A program made the translations under genes and the position numbers. From ZC4RG29 sp036563875 (GTDB lineage Bacteria > Bacteroidota > Bacteroidia > Cytophagales > Cyclobacteriaceae): a DNA stretch of 23,349 bases. The stretch's first letter is position 1. Each line of letters starts with the position of its first letter. Location of the stretch: positions 1 through 23,349 of the forward strand of contig DATCLO010000044.1 of the NCBI GenBank assembly GCA_036563875.1, in the 5' to 3' direction. Positions 6,547 through 14,155 of this stretch are shown here, one piece after another. The notes beneath the pieces were generated by a model that was given only the letters and a program-made list of their open reading frames with translations, was not told where the DNA came from and did not search any database.

Positions 6547-8564
6547 AAACGCTGCTCCTTTTCTTCGCCCATTTCTTGGTGACGCTCCCGCTGTGTGCGC
6601 AACAGGAGGCGCACCTGCAGCAGCTGATCGATGACATCGCAGGAATGCCCGACATGGACATCCCGTACGAGACATTGTATGAAAATCTCGTTCAAATATT
6701 CAGTGAACCGTATGATCTGAACCGTGTGACAACAGAAGAGCTTTACCTCCTGGGATTTCTTTCAACGAAACAGATTGACGCACTCATCAGGCATCGGGAA
6801 ACGTTGGGTGAGTTTTTATCTCCGTACGAACTGCAGAGTGTCGAAGGATTTGATGAGGTCACCATTGAGCGGTTGCTCCCCTTCGTCCGCGTATATGAAC
6901 CAGAGTCGCGAATAAATAGATCCGTTCTCAAGCGCATCGCAGAAAACCGAAACGCCTATATCATGGGATCCTACGGACGGGTACTGCAGCGAAGGGCTGG
7001 TGATGACAATACGTTTCTTGGTAGTCCGGATCAATTCAAGATCCGATTCCGCTCAAGTCGTCCTGGTGATTTCAGCCTGGGACTCACACTGGAGAAGGAT
7101 GCCGGGGAACCCTTTGTTTTTGATCCCCCATGGCGCCCGGGGTTTGACCATTTGTCGTTTCACATCCAGCTGCAAAACAAAGGTGCCATCGAAAACCTTG
7201 TTGTGGGAGACTTCCAGGTGCAGGCAGGTCAGGGTCTCTTGCTTGGAGGTTTGTTCGGACTCGGTAAGAGCGGCAGCGAGACCGTGAATACATTGCGGCG
7301 GGCAAACGTCGGAAGCTTGCCGTTTTCATCGTCGAGCGAAAACGGTGCGCTACGGGGTGCGACGACAACGATTCGGATCGGAAAAAAAATGCGTATTACT
7401 GCCTTTTACTCAGACGCCCCGCGGGACGCTGCCGTGGAAGGTGATAGCACAGGTGGTGAGTTGGCAACTGCGTTGCGGGCATCGGGTTTGCACCGAACCG
7501 AAAGTGAAGTTGAAGGCAGAGCTGCTATACGCGAAATAAACACAGGGGTTGTTGTCAATCGAAAGACGACACGACTCGATGCAGGCCTGGTCTTGAACTC
7601 AGTCATTTTCGATATACCGGTGCAACGAAAGCCGAGACCCTACAATCAATTTGCGTTTAAGGGATCAGTAAATCATTCAGGTTCGATGTTCCTGAACTAC
7701 AACTATCGCAACCACGCGTTCTTCTCGGAAGTTGCCGTCAACGCAACAGGCGGGACTGCTGCCGTTGCAGGAGTTTTGTCCAGCCTCACGCCGCAGCTTG
7801 AAGTTGCTTTAGGGTGCAGAAGCTACAGCCGCGACTACCATGCATTTTACGCGAACGCAATGAGCGAAGGAAGTTCAGTCCAGAATGAAAGAGGAATCTA
7901 TTGGGGATGGAAGTATCGGTTTACGAAGTACCTTCATCTGTCGGGATATTTCGACCTGTTTACATTTCCCTGGCTCCGGTACCGTGTCTATGCGCCCTCA
8001 CACGGCTACGAATGGCTCATTCGACTTGCACGAAACAGCCGCACGGGACCTTCCTGGTATTTCCAGTTTCGCGAAGAAAACAAGGCTCGGAATGTTTATG
8101 GTGACGACCCCCTTGTAGAGGTTGTACCGGGTTTGAAGCGGAACATACTTGCAGGGACTTCCATCACAGCAGCGCCAGGGCTTACGCTGAGGACGCGGCT
8201 TCAATACAGTTCATACCAGACAAACAACCACACTACAGAGGGGATGGCACTCATGCAGGATGTTGTGGCGGAGCTAGGTAAGTTGCGCGTTGCAGCGCGG
8301 TATGCATTGTTCGACACAGACGATTATGATAACAGGCAGTATGCGCACGAACGCGACGCGTGGCTGTCATTTTCTCTTCCTGCGTACTATGGCGTGGGTG
8401 TAAGGAGTTACCTTCTTGTATCCTATTCATTCGGTCGCATAACCTTGTGGGCACGGTTTACGCACACCCGGTACACCGATCGAAATGAAATTGGATCGGG
8501 GCCGGACAAAATTGCCGGCAATAGACGAAATGATGTTAAATTACAGCTACGCTATCGCTTCTGA
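6543..8564 (+). CDS. Secreted helix-hairpin-helix protein with C-terminal barrel
   Basis: A 673-residue predicted outer-membrane protein of unknown function. From the ATG at 6543, in the ATGA overlap with the gene before, it begins with a signal peptide (about 1-19, ending LPLCAQ). Residues about 58-116 form two helix-hairpin-helix units of the ComEA type: DLNRVTTEEL, then IDALIRHRETLGEF, then ELQSVEGFDEVTIERL. In ComEA this fold binds DNA without sequence preference in the periplasm. From about 130 to the end the protein is rich in alternating aromatic strands and finishes LQLRYRF, an outer-membrane barrel ending with terminal Phe. The longer open frame from 6351 lies inside the previous gene and lacks a signal peptide at its start, so I rejected it. 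Coupling to a PorV/PorQ-like gene suggests a two-protein envelope unit. Confidence 0.8.
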   Translation: MKTLLLFFAHFLVTLPLCAQQEAHLQQLIDDIAGMPDMDIPYETLYENLVQIFSEPYDLNRVTTEELYLLGFLSTKQIDALIRHRETLGEFLSPYELQSVEGFDEVTIERLLPFVRVYEPESRINRSVLKRIAENRNAYIMGSYGRVLQRRAGDDNTFLGSPDQFKIRFRSSRPGDFSLGLTLEKDAGEPFVFDPPWRPGFDHLSFHIQLQNKGAIENLVVGDFQVQAGQGLLLGGLFGLGKSGSETVNTLRRANVGSLPFSSSSENGALRGATTTIRIGKKMRITAFYSDAPRDAAVEGDSTGGELATALRASGLHRTESEVEGRAAIREINTGVVVNRKTTRLDAGLVLNSVIFDIPVQRKPRPYNQFAFKGSVNHSGSMFLNYNYRNHAFFSEVAVNATGGTAAVAGVLSSLTPQLEVALGCRSYSRDYHAFYANAMSEGSSVQNERGIYWGWKYRFTKYLHLSGYFDLFTFPWLRYRVYAPSHGYEWLIRLARNSRTGPSWYFQFREENKARNVYGDDPLVEVVPGLKRNILAGTSITAAPGLTLRTRLQYSSYQTNNHTTEGMALMQDVVAELGKLRVAARYALFDTDDYDNRQYAHERDAWLSFSLPAYYGVGVRSYLLVSYSFGRITLWARFTHTRYTDRNEIGSGPDKIAGNRRNDVKLQLRYRF

Positions 8565-8569
8565 AATTC

Positions 8570-8677
8570 ATGCACGCTACAGAACTCGTTACACCGGAAG
8601 TACTGCTTGTCATTTGCATCGGCGCCATTATTTGCGTGGTGATCTTTATGGCCATTTTCCGAAAGCGCAAACCGTGA
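8570..8677 (+). CDS. Small single-span membrane peptide, 35 residues
   Basis: A short open frame five bases after the HhH-barrel gene: MHATELVTPE, a 20-residue hydrophobic segment (about 12-31, LLVICIGAI then ICVVIFMAIF), then RKRKP and a stop. The acidic N-terminus and strongly basic C-terminus predict one membrane span with the C-terminus in the cytoplasm. There is no clear Shine-Dalgarno site, which is common in this phylum. The stop is followed after three bases by a perfect 11-base inverted repeat, so the frame fits neatly between its neighbours. I do not recognise a family. A chance frame is possible; the clean topology argues for a real gene. Confidence 0.5.
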   Translation: MHATELVTPEVLLVICIGAIICVVIFMAIFRKRKP

Positions 8678-8680
8678 AGC

Positions 8681-8714
8681 GACCGTAAAGCAGACCTGTG
8701 GTTGCTTTACGGTC
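8681..8714. repeat. 11-base perfect inverted repeat (hairpin)
   Basis: GACCGTAAAGC at 8681-8691 and its exact complement GCTTTACGGTC at 8704-8714 enclose a 12-base loop. It begins three bases after the small membrane-peptide gene. No T-run follows, so it would stabilise a 3' end or be a weak or factor-assisted terminator. Confidence 0.75.
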
Positions 8715-8726
8715 TGATTCACAGGA

Positions 8727-8779
8727 CATGTAAGATTTTCGGTGTAAATCCACTTTGCCATGTAGGTTTTCCGGTGAAT
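8727..8779. repeat. Imperfect direct repeat upstream of the DUF2807 gene
   Basis: Two similar 21-23-base copies, 8727-8749 and 8759-8779, each opening with CATGTA and sharing a TTTTC-(C)GGTG core and an AAT end. They are 32 bases apart, about three helical turns, in the 187-base gap before the DUF2807 gene. This could be a pair of binding sites for one regulator; only the repeat itself is seen. Confidence 0.5.
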
Positions 8780-8864
8780 GCGCCGATTCGTCGTTGGGCA
8801 CATTTCATAATTTGTGGTTGTCGTCCGTAATTCAATGCTTAATCTACACACTGACGAAACCACT

Positions 8865-9593
8865 ATGAAAAACAGGTTTTTCTGCACCATGGTATTTGTG
8901 CTTGCGGCGCTGGGTGCGGTTGCGCAAGTAACCAAGAAGACGCTTGAACTTCCTGAATTCAACAGCATTTATGTGAATTCAAATTATACGGTCTACCTCA
9001 AGCAGACCAACAAACAGGAAGTCGTTGTAGAAGCGCTCACGGAAATTTATGAGTTGACAGACATCCATGTTGAGGATGGCGTGCTCATGATCAACGTGGA
9101 ACGCAAACCCAGCAATGCCAACAAGAGCATCTGGGCAAAGATCGATGACATCAAGCTCAACCCCACGATGAAAGTGATGGTGAGCATGAAGAACATCAAG
9201 GAGCTCCAGGTGAACGGTGGAGGTAAAATCATCAGCCAGAATTCGCTGGCGACATCAAATGTCGCGCTTAGCGTTTCCGGTACCGGTATGATGGACCTCG
9301 ACCTGAAAGGCGATGTTATCAAGGCTGAAGTTAGCGGCGCCGGAAAAATTCACTTGCGCGGCTATGGCAACTCCATCGAAGCGCTGGTGAGCGGATCGGG
9401 AGGTATTAACGGCTTTGCATGCGGTACTGAAACGGCGAAAGCGAAGGTCACCGGACCGGGATACTGCGAACTTAACGTTACCAATGACCTGGTCGCGGCG
9501 GTTCAGGGTAACGGTGTCATCAAACACAAGGGAAATACAAAAAACGTTCAGAAGAAGATATATGGTTCCGGGACTGTCGACCGGGCCTATTAA
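8865..9593 (+). CDS. Secreted head-GIN (DUF2807) domain protein
   Basis: A 242-residue predicted secreted protein of the head-GIN/DUF2807 family, widespread in Bacteroidota and sometimes called putative autotransporter adhesin; no reaction is established for it. From the ATG at 8865 there is a signal peptide (about 1-20, ending GAVAQ). A beta-rich body follows with the family's repeated pattern of short strands and glycine/serine turns: VNGGGKI, VSGTGMMDL, VSGAGKIHL, VSGSGGI, GNGVI and GSGTV. This periodicity fits a right-handed beta-helix. An alternative start at 8814 adds 17 residues ahead of the signal peptide and is unlikely. The gene has its own terminator downstream and appears to be transcribed alone. 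Confidence 0.85.
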   Translation: MKNRFFCTMVFVLAALGAVAQVTKKTLELPEFNSIYVNSNYTVYLKQTNKQEVVVEALTEIYELTDIHVEDGVLMINVERKPSNANKSIWAKIDDIKLNPTMKVMVSMKNIKELQVNGGGKIISQNSLATSNVALSVSGTGMMDLDLKGDVIKAEVSGAGKIHLRGYGNSIEALVSGSGGINGFACGTETAKAKVTGPGYCELNVTNDLVAAVQGNGVIKHKGNTKNVQKKIYGSGTVDRAY

Positions 9594-9638
9594 CATTCGT
9601 TAACAAAACTTCGGGAACCAACTCCCTCCAAAATTCAC

Positions 9639-9666
9639 AAACAGGATTCCCCGGAATCCTGTTTTT
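9639..9666 (+). terminator. Intrinsic terminator after the DUF2807 gene
   Basis: An 11-base perfect stem, AAACAGGATTC (9639-9649) with GAATCCTGTTT (9654-9664), closes a CCCG tetraloop and runs into T residues (9662-9666). It separates the DUF2807 gene from the M16 peptidase pair. Confidence 0.9.
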
Positions 9667-9719
9667 ATTTATGGACTAAGTTGCTAGCTTCGGGCAGCAC
9701 ACCTTTTCCTGTGTTAGCC

Positions 9720-11072
9720 ATGAAGTTGATAATTGTTCCTCTGTTGTTGCTCGCTGGCGGCGTGTTGATGGGTGCCGGCGACCAGGATACTCCAAAGAAA
9801 ATCTTACCCTATCCAATTCATGTTCATGATATGCCCAACGGACTCAGGGTGGTAACTGTACCCTACGAGAGCCCTGGGATAGCAGCATTTTATATTATCG
9901 TGCGCGCGGGTTCGCGGGACGAAACAGAACCCGGTAAATCCGGCTTTGCGCACTTCTTTGAGCACATGATGTTCCGCGGCACTGAGAAGTACCCCAAGGA
10001 ACGGTACAATGAAGTACTCAAGAGTATCGGCGCATCTGCAAATGCCAACACGTCGAATGACCGGACCGTGTATCACATGACGGGCAACGCCGAGATGCTT
10101 GAAAAAATGTTCGAGCTTGAGGCAGACCGGTTCATGAACCTCAAATATTCCATACAGGATTTCAAGGTAGAGGCAGGTGCAGTGAAAGGCGAATACACCA
10201 AGAACTTCGCCAGTCCCTACATGCAGCGACATGAAAAGATGCGCGCAACCGCATTCACCAAACACACCTATGGGCATACCACGATTGGATTCTTTGAAGA
10301 TATCGTTGACATGCCCAACCAGTACGAGTATTCGCTCCAGTTTTTCGATCGGTTCTATCGCCCCGAGCACTCCGCCATCCTGGTGGTAGGCGATGTAACA
10401 CCAGAAAAGGTGAACGCATTGGCAGAAAAATATTTCGGCTCCTGGAAGCGCGGGAATTACACCACGAAGGTGACACCCGAACCGCCTCAAACCGAAACGC
10501 GGTACGTTCATGTACAGGTGCCTGACTTTCCGCCCTTTCTCGGTCTTTCATTTAAGGCACCGGCATTCAGTGATTCATCACTTGACATGCCGGCTCTGGA
10601 TGTGCTGAGCAACTTGTTGTTCTCGGAAAAGTCGGCGTTGTATAAGAAACTGGTGTTGGAAGAACGTAAAGTACGCGCCCTCAGTGCAGGCGCTCCGGAT
10701 TCGCGTGATCCATATCTATTCGACATTCAGGCTTCGTTGGTCAACGCATCTGATCTTCAGTATGTCAAGGACGAGATTATGCGGACTATAGAACAGGCAA
10801 AGAAGCAACCTGTTGATCCTGAAGAATTAAAGACTACGGTTTCTCACATGAAATACAGTTTCGCGATGAACATTGACAATCCCGATGCTATCGCGGCCGC
10901 CTTATCAAACTATATATGGATTACGGGTGACCCTGAGTCACTCAACCGAACCTATGCCAATTACGAAAAAGTAACACCTGAGGACCTAATGCGTGTCGCG
11001 TCAAAATATTTGGTCAGCACCGGGCTGACCGTTTCCACTATATCACCAGAAGAGACAGGAGGTGTGAAATGA
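9720..11072 (+). CDS. M16 family zinc peptidase, catalytic subunit
   Basis: A 450-residue predicted secreted zinc metallopeptidase of the M16 (pitrilysin / processing-peptidase) family. The ATG at 9720 begins a signal peptide (about 1-20). The inverted zinc motif HxxEH is HFFEH at 78-82, with Glu81 as the catalytic base. The third ligand is most likely Glu158 in KGEYTKN, at the family's usual distance of about 76 residues. The C-terminal half carries the second M16 domain but has no clear Arg-Tyr pair of the kind the partner domain supplies. A TTG start at 9681 would add 13 residues before the signal peptide and is less likely. The stop overlaps the next M16 gene in an ATGA, so the two are probably made together as one complex, perhaps acting on periplasmic peptides. 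Confidence 0.9.
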   Translation: MKLIIVPLLLLAGGVLMGAGDQDTPKKILPYPIHVHDMPNGLRVVTVPYESPGIAAFYIIVRAGSRDETEPGKSGFAHFFEHMMFRGTEKYPKERYNEVLKSIGASANANTSNDRTVYHMTGNAEMLEKMFELEADRFMNLKYSIQDFKVEAGAVKGEYTKNFASPYMQRHEKMRATAFTKHTYGHTTIGFFEDIVDMPNQYEYSLQFFDRFYRPEHSAILVVGDVTPEKVNALAEKYFGSWKRGNYTTKVTPEPPQTETRYVHVQVPDFPPFLGLSFKAPAFSDSSLDMPALDVLSNLLFSEKSALYKKLVLEERKVRALSAGAPDSRDPYLFDIQASLVNASDLQYVKDEIMRTIEQAKKQPVDPEELKTTVSHMKYSFAMNIDNPDAIAAALSNYIWITGDPESLNRTYANYEKVTPEDLMRVASKYLVSTGLTVSTISPEETGGVK

Positions 11073-12616
11073 GCATGAAGAAGATTATCCTGCTGCCTAT
11101 TGCCTTTATGTTCTGGTTGCCAGCAATGGCTACGGACTTTGTTGAACTCCGACTTAGCAATTCCAACAAGGTCGTGTTCAAGTTCATGTTCCGCAACGGC
11201 TCAGTATCAGATCCTGTCGGTCAGGAAGGTCTCACATTTCTTACGACGAGTCTTGTCGGCGATGGCGGGACAACTACGCTTACAAGTACACAGGTAAAGG
11301 ATTTCCTCTATCCCATGGCGGCGCAGATATCCTACAGTATCGATAAAGAGGTAGCGATCCTTACCTTTGAAGTGCACGTCGATCACCTGGAAGCGTTTTA
11401 TCCGCTCATGATCGACCTGCTGACGCGACCGAGGATGGATGAGGGCGACTTCAACCGGCTGAAGTCGAACCAGGAAAACTATGTTACGCAAGTGATCAGA
11501 ACATCCTCCGACGAAGAGTACAGCAAGAGAGCGTTGGAGGATCTCCTGTTCCGGGGTACACGCTATCAGCACATGCCTGCGGGTACGGTGAGCGGCGTCG
11601 CGAAGCTTACACTCGAAGCGTGTAAAGCTCATTATCAAAACTATTTCCGCCACGACAACCTTACGGTTGGAATTGCCGGCAACTACTCCCCTGCTCTTTT
11701 CAATCGTCTCAAGGAGGATGTGAAAAAATTTCCGCCGGGCGCACCGAAGTTGCCAGACCCCGTAAAGGCGCGGCAGCCTGACGGCATCCAGGTGGAAATC
11801 ATTTCAAAAAAGGGTGCCCTCGGTTCTGCGATCTTTACCGGTGCACCCCTCGCAATCACCCGCAGGGATGACGACTTCGCTGCACTTATGGTCGCCAACT
11901 CGTGGCTGGGGGAACACCGTAAGTCGTACTCCCGCCTCTTTCAAAAGATCCGCGAGGAACGCTCCATGAACTACGGCGATTATTCGTACATCGAATGGTA
12001 TGCAAACGGCGGCGGGAACATGCTCCCTCCTTCCGGTGTACCGCGCAATGCCAATTACTTTGCCATTTGGATACGACCTGTTCAGATAGCGAAAGGGTTA
12101 AAGCAGCAATATCCCGAGTTGTCCGATATCACGATCGGGCACGCGCATTTTGCAATTCGGATGGCGATTCGCGAACTGGACCTGCTGATCAAGAACGGGA
12201 TGACGAAAGAAGACTTCGAGCTGACGCGCACCTTCCTGCGTTCCTACATCAAATTGTACGCGCAAACTCCGGAGCAGCAACTCGGCTATCTTATGGATAG
12301 CAAATTTTATGGTCGCAAAGACTACCTCGCCGAGATGGATGCGCTTCTTGCAAAGGTCACACTTGATGATGTAAACAAGGCCATCCGGAAGTACTGGAGA
12401 AGCGATGCAATGTTCATCACGATTGTGACGGACGAGAGCGAAGCCGGTCCGCTAGCCGAAAGCCTGCGGAACAACCTTCCTTCCCCCATGAGTTATTCGA
12501 CTTCACTGAAGGAGTCGTTGTCAGCGGAGATATTAAAAGAGGACGAGGAAGTTGCAACATTCAAGTTGAATGTGAAGTCCGTGAAGATCGCTGATTCCAA
12601 CACCACGTTTCAGTAG
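11069..12616 (+). CDS. M16 family peptidase, non-catalytic partner
   Basis: A 515-residue protein of the M16 fold, with a signal peptide at about 3-21. No HxxEH motif is present: the matching position (about 54-66, GLTFLTTSLVGDG) has none of the zinc ligands, so this subunit should not cut peptides alone. It keeps the second-domain motif LFQKIREERSMNYG (290-303) with Arg295 and Tyr302, the pair that in M16 enzymes contacts substrate in the active site of the partner domain. This matches the known active/inactive arrangement of M16B pairs. Its ATG lies in a four-base overlap with the stop of the catalytic subunit; a second ATG two codons in is also possible. No terminator is obvious after the stop. 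Confidence 0.88.
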   Translation: MSMKKIILLPIAFMFWLPAMATDFVELRLSNSNKVVFKFMFRNGSVSDPVGQEGLTFLTTSLVGDGGTTTLTSTQVKDFLYPMAAQISYSIDKEVAILTFEVHVDHLEAFYPLMIDLLTRPRMDEGDFNRLKSNQENYVTQVIRTSSDEEYSKRALEDLLFRGTRYQHMPAGTVSGVAKLTLEACKAHYQNYFRHDNLTVGIAGNYSPALFNRLKEDVKKFPPGAPKLPDPVKARQPDGIQVEIISKKGALGSAIFTGAPLAITRRDDDFAALMVANSWLGEHRKSYSRLFQKIREERSMNYGDYSYIEWYANGGGNMLPPSGVPRNANYFAIWIRPVQIAKGLKQQYPELSDITIGHAHFAIRMAIRELDLLIKNGMTKEDFELTRTFLRSYIKLYAQTPEQQLGYLMDSKFYGRKDYLAEMDALLAKVTLDDVNKAIRKYWRSDAMFITIVTDESEAGPLAESLRNNLPSPMSYSTSLKESLSAEILKEDEEVATFKLNVKSVKIADSNTTFQ

Positions 12617-12957
12617 CACGCGACGACCATGAGCCGGAAAATGACTCCGTGGCCAATATCAGAAGTATAGTGTCAATACGATAAGTTTAAACCTAATCAC
12701 CTTTATCTGGGGAATATCCAAAACGGAATCACATTGGTTGACACCTTGATAGCAGACTCAATGAATGGAAAAATGCAGGATTCCCGTTCAAAATGGCTTT
12801 TTTTAGATTCCGTAAGAGGACGATCCCGATCCCAGTATTCTTTATTCAATTTTTCTTCTACCTTTACTCACGATAACGATAATCGCGACTCCTCTCCTGG
12901 AAGTGTCTCCTTTACCGTTCTCACAAAATCTGTAATCACTCTTATCAAAAAAAGACT
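12617..12957 (+). other. 341-base gene-free leader before the RRM gene
   Basis: A long gap for this window. The second half (about 12835-12950) is rich in T and C on the + strand. The nearest thing to a -7 box is TACCTTTA at 12859-12866, one mismatch from TAnnTTTG and without a -33 partner, so the promoter is not settled. An open frame from a TTG at 12734 ends in an ATGA overlap with the RRM start, but its sequence is low-complexity and resembles no family I know. A long 5' leader would fit cold-type post-transcriptional control of an RNA-binding protein; this is inference only. Confidence 0.45.
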
Positions 12958-13260
12958 ATGAACATCTACGTCGCGAACATCCCCTTTAAGGCAACAAGCG
13001 ATCAGTTGAAGGGATTATTTGAGGCCTTCGGCGAAGTCAGTTCGGCAAAGATCATCCTTGACAAATTCACACAGCGCAGCAGAGGCTTTGGTTTCGTTGA
13101 AATGAGCGACGACGCTGCAGCGCGCCAGGCAATAGATGAACTCAACGGTTCTGATTTCATGGGAAAGAACCTCGTTGTAAACGAGGCACGCCCGCGTACC
13201 GATGCTCCACGTAGTGGAGGCGGAAGCCGTGGCGGCAATTTCAATCGCCGCAATTACTAG
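12958..13260 (+). CDS. Single-RRM RNA-binding protein
   Basis: A 100-residue cytoplasmic RNA-binding protein with one RNA-recognition motif filling about 1-78. RNP2 is IYVANI at 3-8 and RNP1 is RGFGFVEM at 42-49, with the aromatic residues that stack on RNA bases in place (Tyr4, Phe44, Phe46). The tail (about 80-100) is rich in Gly, Arg, Ser and Asn, with RGG-like steps. Such small RRM proteins occur in Bacteroidota and cyanobacteria, often cold-induced, and may stand in for cold-shock or Hfq-type chaperones; the role here is inferred. The gene stands alone, between a long leader and its own terminator. Confidence 0.92.
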   Translation: MNIYVANIPFKATSDQLKGLFEAFGEVSSAKIILDKFTQRSRGFGFVEMSDDAAARQAIDELNGSDFMGKNLVVNEARPRTDAPRSGGGSRGGNFNRRNY

Positions 13261-13290
13261 ATCGTCCGAACCATCTCTACCCAATAGCTG

Positions 13291-13320
13291 ACGACCGGAC
13301 AACATCCGGTCGTTTTGCTT
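13291..13320 (+). terminator. Intrinsic terminator after the RRM gene
   Basis: ACGACCGG (13291-13298) pairs with CCGGTCGT (13306-13313) across a 7-base loop, followed by a short T-rich run (TTTTGCTTT). It lies 30 bases after the RRM stop. Confidence 0.85.
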
Positions 13321-13342
13321 TCCAACAAAGCACACACTCACC

Positions 13343-13374
13343 TTGCAATCGCCAAAAAAATTTCGTAAACTTTG
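13343..13374 (+). promoter_or_regulatory. Candidate Bacteroidota promoter before the DoxX-family gene
   Basis: TTG at 13343-13345 and TAAACTTTG at 13366-13374, 20 bases apart, resemble the -33 and -7 elements. The -7 box has one extra base compared with TAnnTTTG. It lies between the RRM terminator and the ATG at 13398, where a promoter is expected. Confidence 0.4.
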
Positions 13375-13397
13375 TTATACACAAAATTCGATTGGCT

Positions 13398-13853
13398 ATG
13401 AGTGTCATCAGCAATGTCGAAAAATGGGGAAACTCCCATAGGCCCGGATTTCTTGATATTTTCCGGGTTGCCCTGGGGATTTTTATCACCTACAAGGGCC
13501 TGTATTTCCTTACGAACATACACGACCTGGAGATGACCACTGCCGGCCTTAACGTCTATTTTGCAGGAGCGGCGCTGGCCCACTACGTTGTCTTTGCCCA
13601 CATTCTGGGGGGACCACTGATTGCAGTGGGATTGTTTACGCGCATCGTCTGCCTGATCCAAGTCCCGATCCTGATCGGAGCGATTGTGTTTGTCAACTAT
13701 CCTGAAGGTTTCCTTTCTCTTGGAAACCTGATGGAACTGGAGATATCTATTTTGGTTTTGGTTGGCCTGATCCTTTTCATGGTATTTGGTGCCGGACGAT
13801 TCTCCCTTGACGCTAAACGCAGGATGGAAATGGGGGCAGCAGCGCACCCCTGA
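13398..13853 (+). CDS. DoxX-family membrane protein
   Basis: A 151-residue inner-membrane protein with about four hydrophobic spans (near 19-36, 50-72, 78-100 and 112-134). The opening after a short polar leader, FLDIFRVALGIFITYKGLYF, and the later HILGGPLIAVGLFTRIVCL segment match the DoxX family, named from a subunit of an archaeal thiosulfate:quinone oxidoreductase but mostly of unknown function in bacteria. I chose the ATG at 13398 over a TTG two codons earlier. The gene has a candidate promoter before it and a terminator 33 bases after it, so it is probably a single-gene unit. The family call is fairly sure, the function is not known. Confidence 0.75.
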   Translation: MSVISNVEKWGNSHRPGFLDIFRVALGIFITYKGLYFLTNIHDLEMTTAGLNVYFAGAALAHYVVFAHILGGPLIAVGLFTRIVCLIQVPILIGAIVFVNYPEGFLSLGNLMELEISILVLVGLILFMVFGAGRFSLDAKRRMEMGAAAHP

Positions 13854-13886
13854 GCCGGCATTTTTACCTAAAACCTAAACTGGAAG

Positions 13887-13912
13887 AGGCACCTTGGGTG
13901 CCTTTTCTTTTT
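13887..13912 (+). terminator. Intrinsic terminator after the DoxX-family gene
   Basis: AGGCACC (13887-13893) pairs with GGTGCCT (13897-13903) around a TTG loop, then runs into TTTTCTTTTT. The octamer palindrome begins directly after the T-run. Confidence 0.85.
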
Positions 13913-13914
13913 GG

Positions 13915-14117
13915 TGTTGATGTGTTGAGGTGCTCATGTGTTGATGTTGGGCTCACCCAGGGTCCGGCGATTGAATGTAGTATCACCTACGATCGCCGTT
14001 TGCTCAGCCTCCATGGTACACAATGTACGGGTTCTACGCTCCCAACATCAACACATCAACACATCAACACATCAGCACCTCAACAAGTCAACACATTAAC
14101 GCATCAGCGCCTCAACA
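13915..14117. repeat. Palindrome of CATCAACA octamers with internal hairpin
   Basis: An inverted repeat whose arms are tandem octamers. The left arm has four units (13915-13946), reading TGTTGATG or variants. The right arm has nine contiguous units (14046-14117) reading CATCAACA or variants: three perfect, then CATCAGCA, CCTCAACA, AGTCAACA, CATTAACG, CATCAGCG and CCTCAACA. The inner 16 bases pair perfectly (13936-13951 with 14041-14056). The 89-base loop contains a second stem, CGGCGAT (13965-13971) with ATCGCCG (13992-13998). It fills most of the 302-base gap between the DoxX-family gene and the kinase. Confidence 0.9.
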
Positions 14118-14155
14118 CACTTCCAAATCTCCCCTTTTCCCCTTATCCTTACGAA

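Noticed and set aside
9804..10511. 235-residue minus-strand frame inside the catalytic M16 gene
   Set aside because: Opposite strand of a conserved peptidase gene; Cys/His-rich sequence arises from reverse reading of common codons.
12734..12961. 75-residue protein-coding gene ahead of the RRM gene
   Set aside because: TTG start, serine-rich low-complexity content, no recognisable family or ribosome site; kept only as a weak leader observation.
13915..14117. CRISPR array made of the CATCAACA units
   Set aside because: Units are eight bases, contiguous and without spacers, they occur in both orientations, and no cas gene is present.
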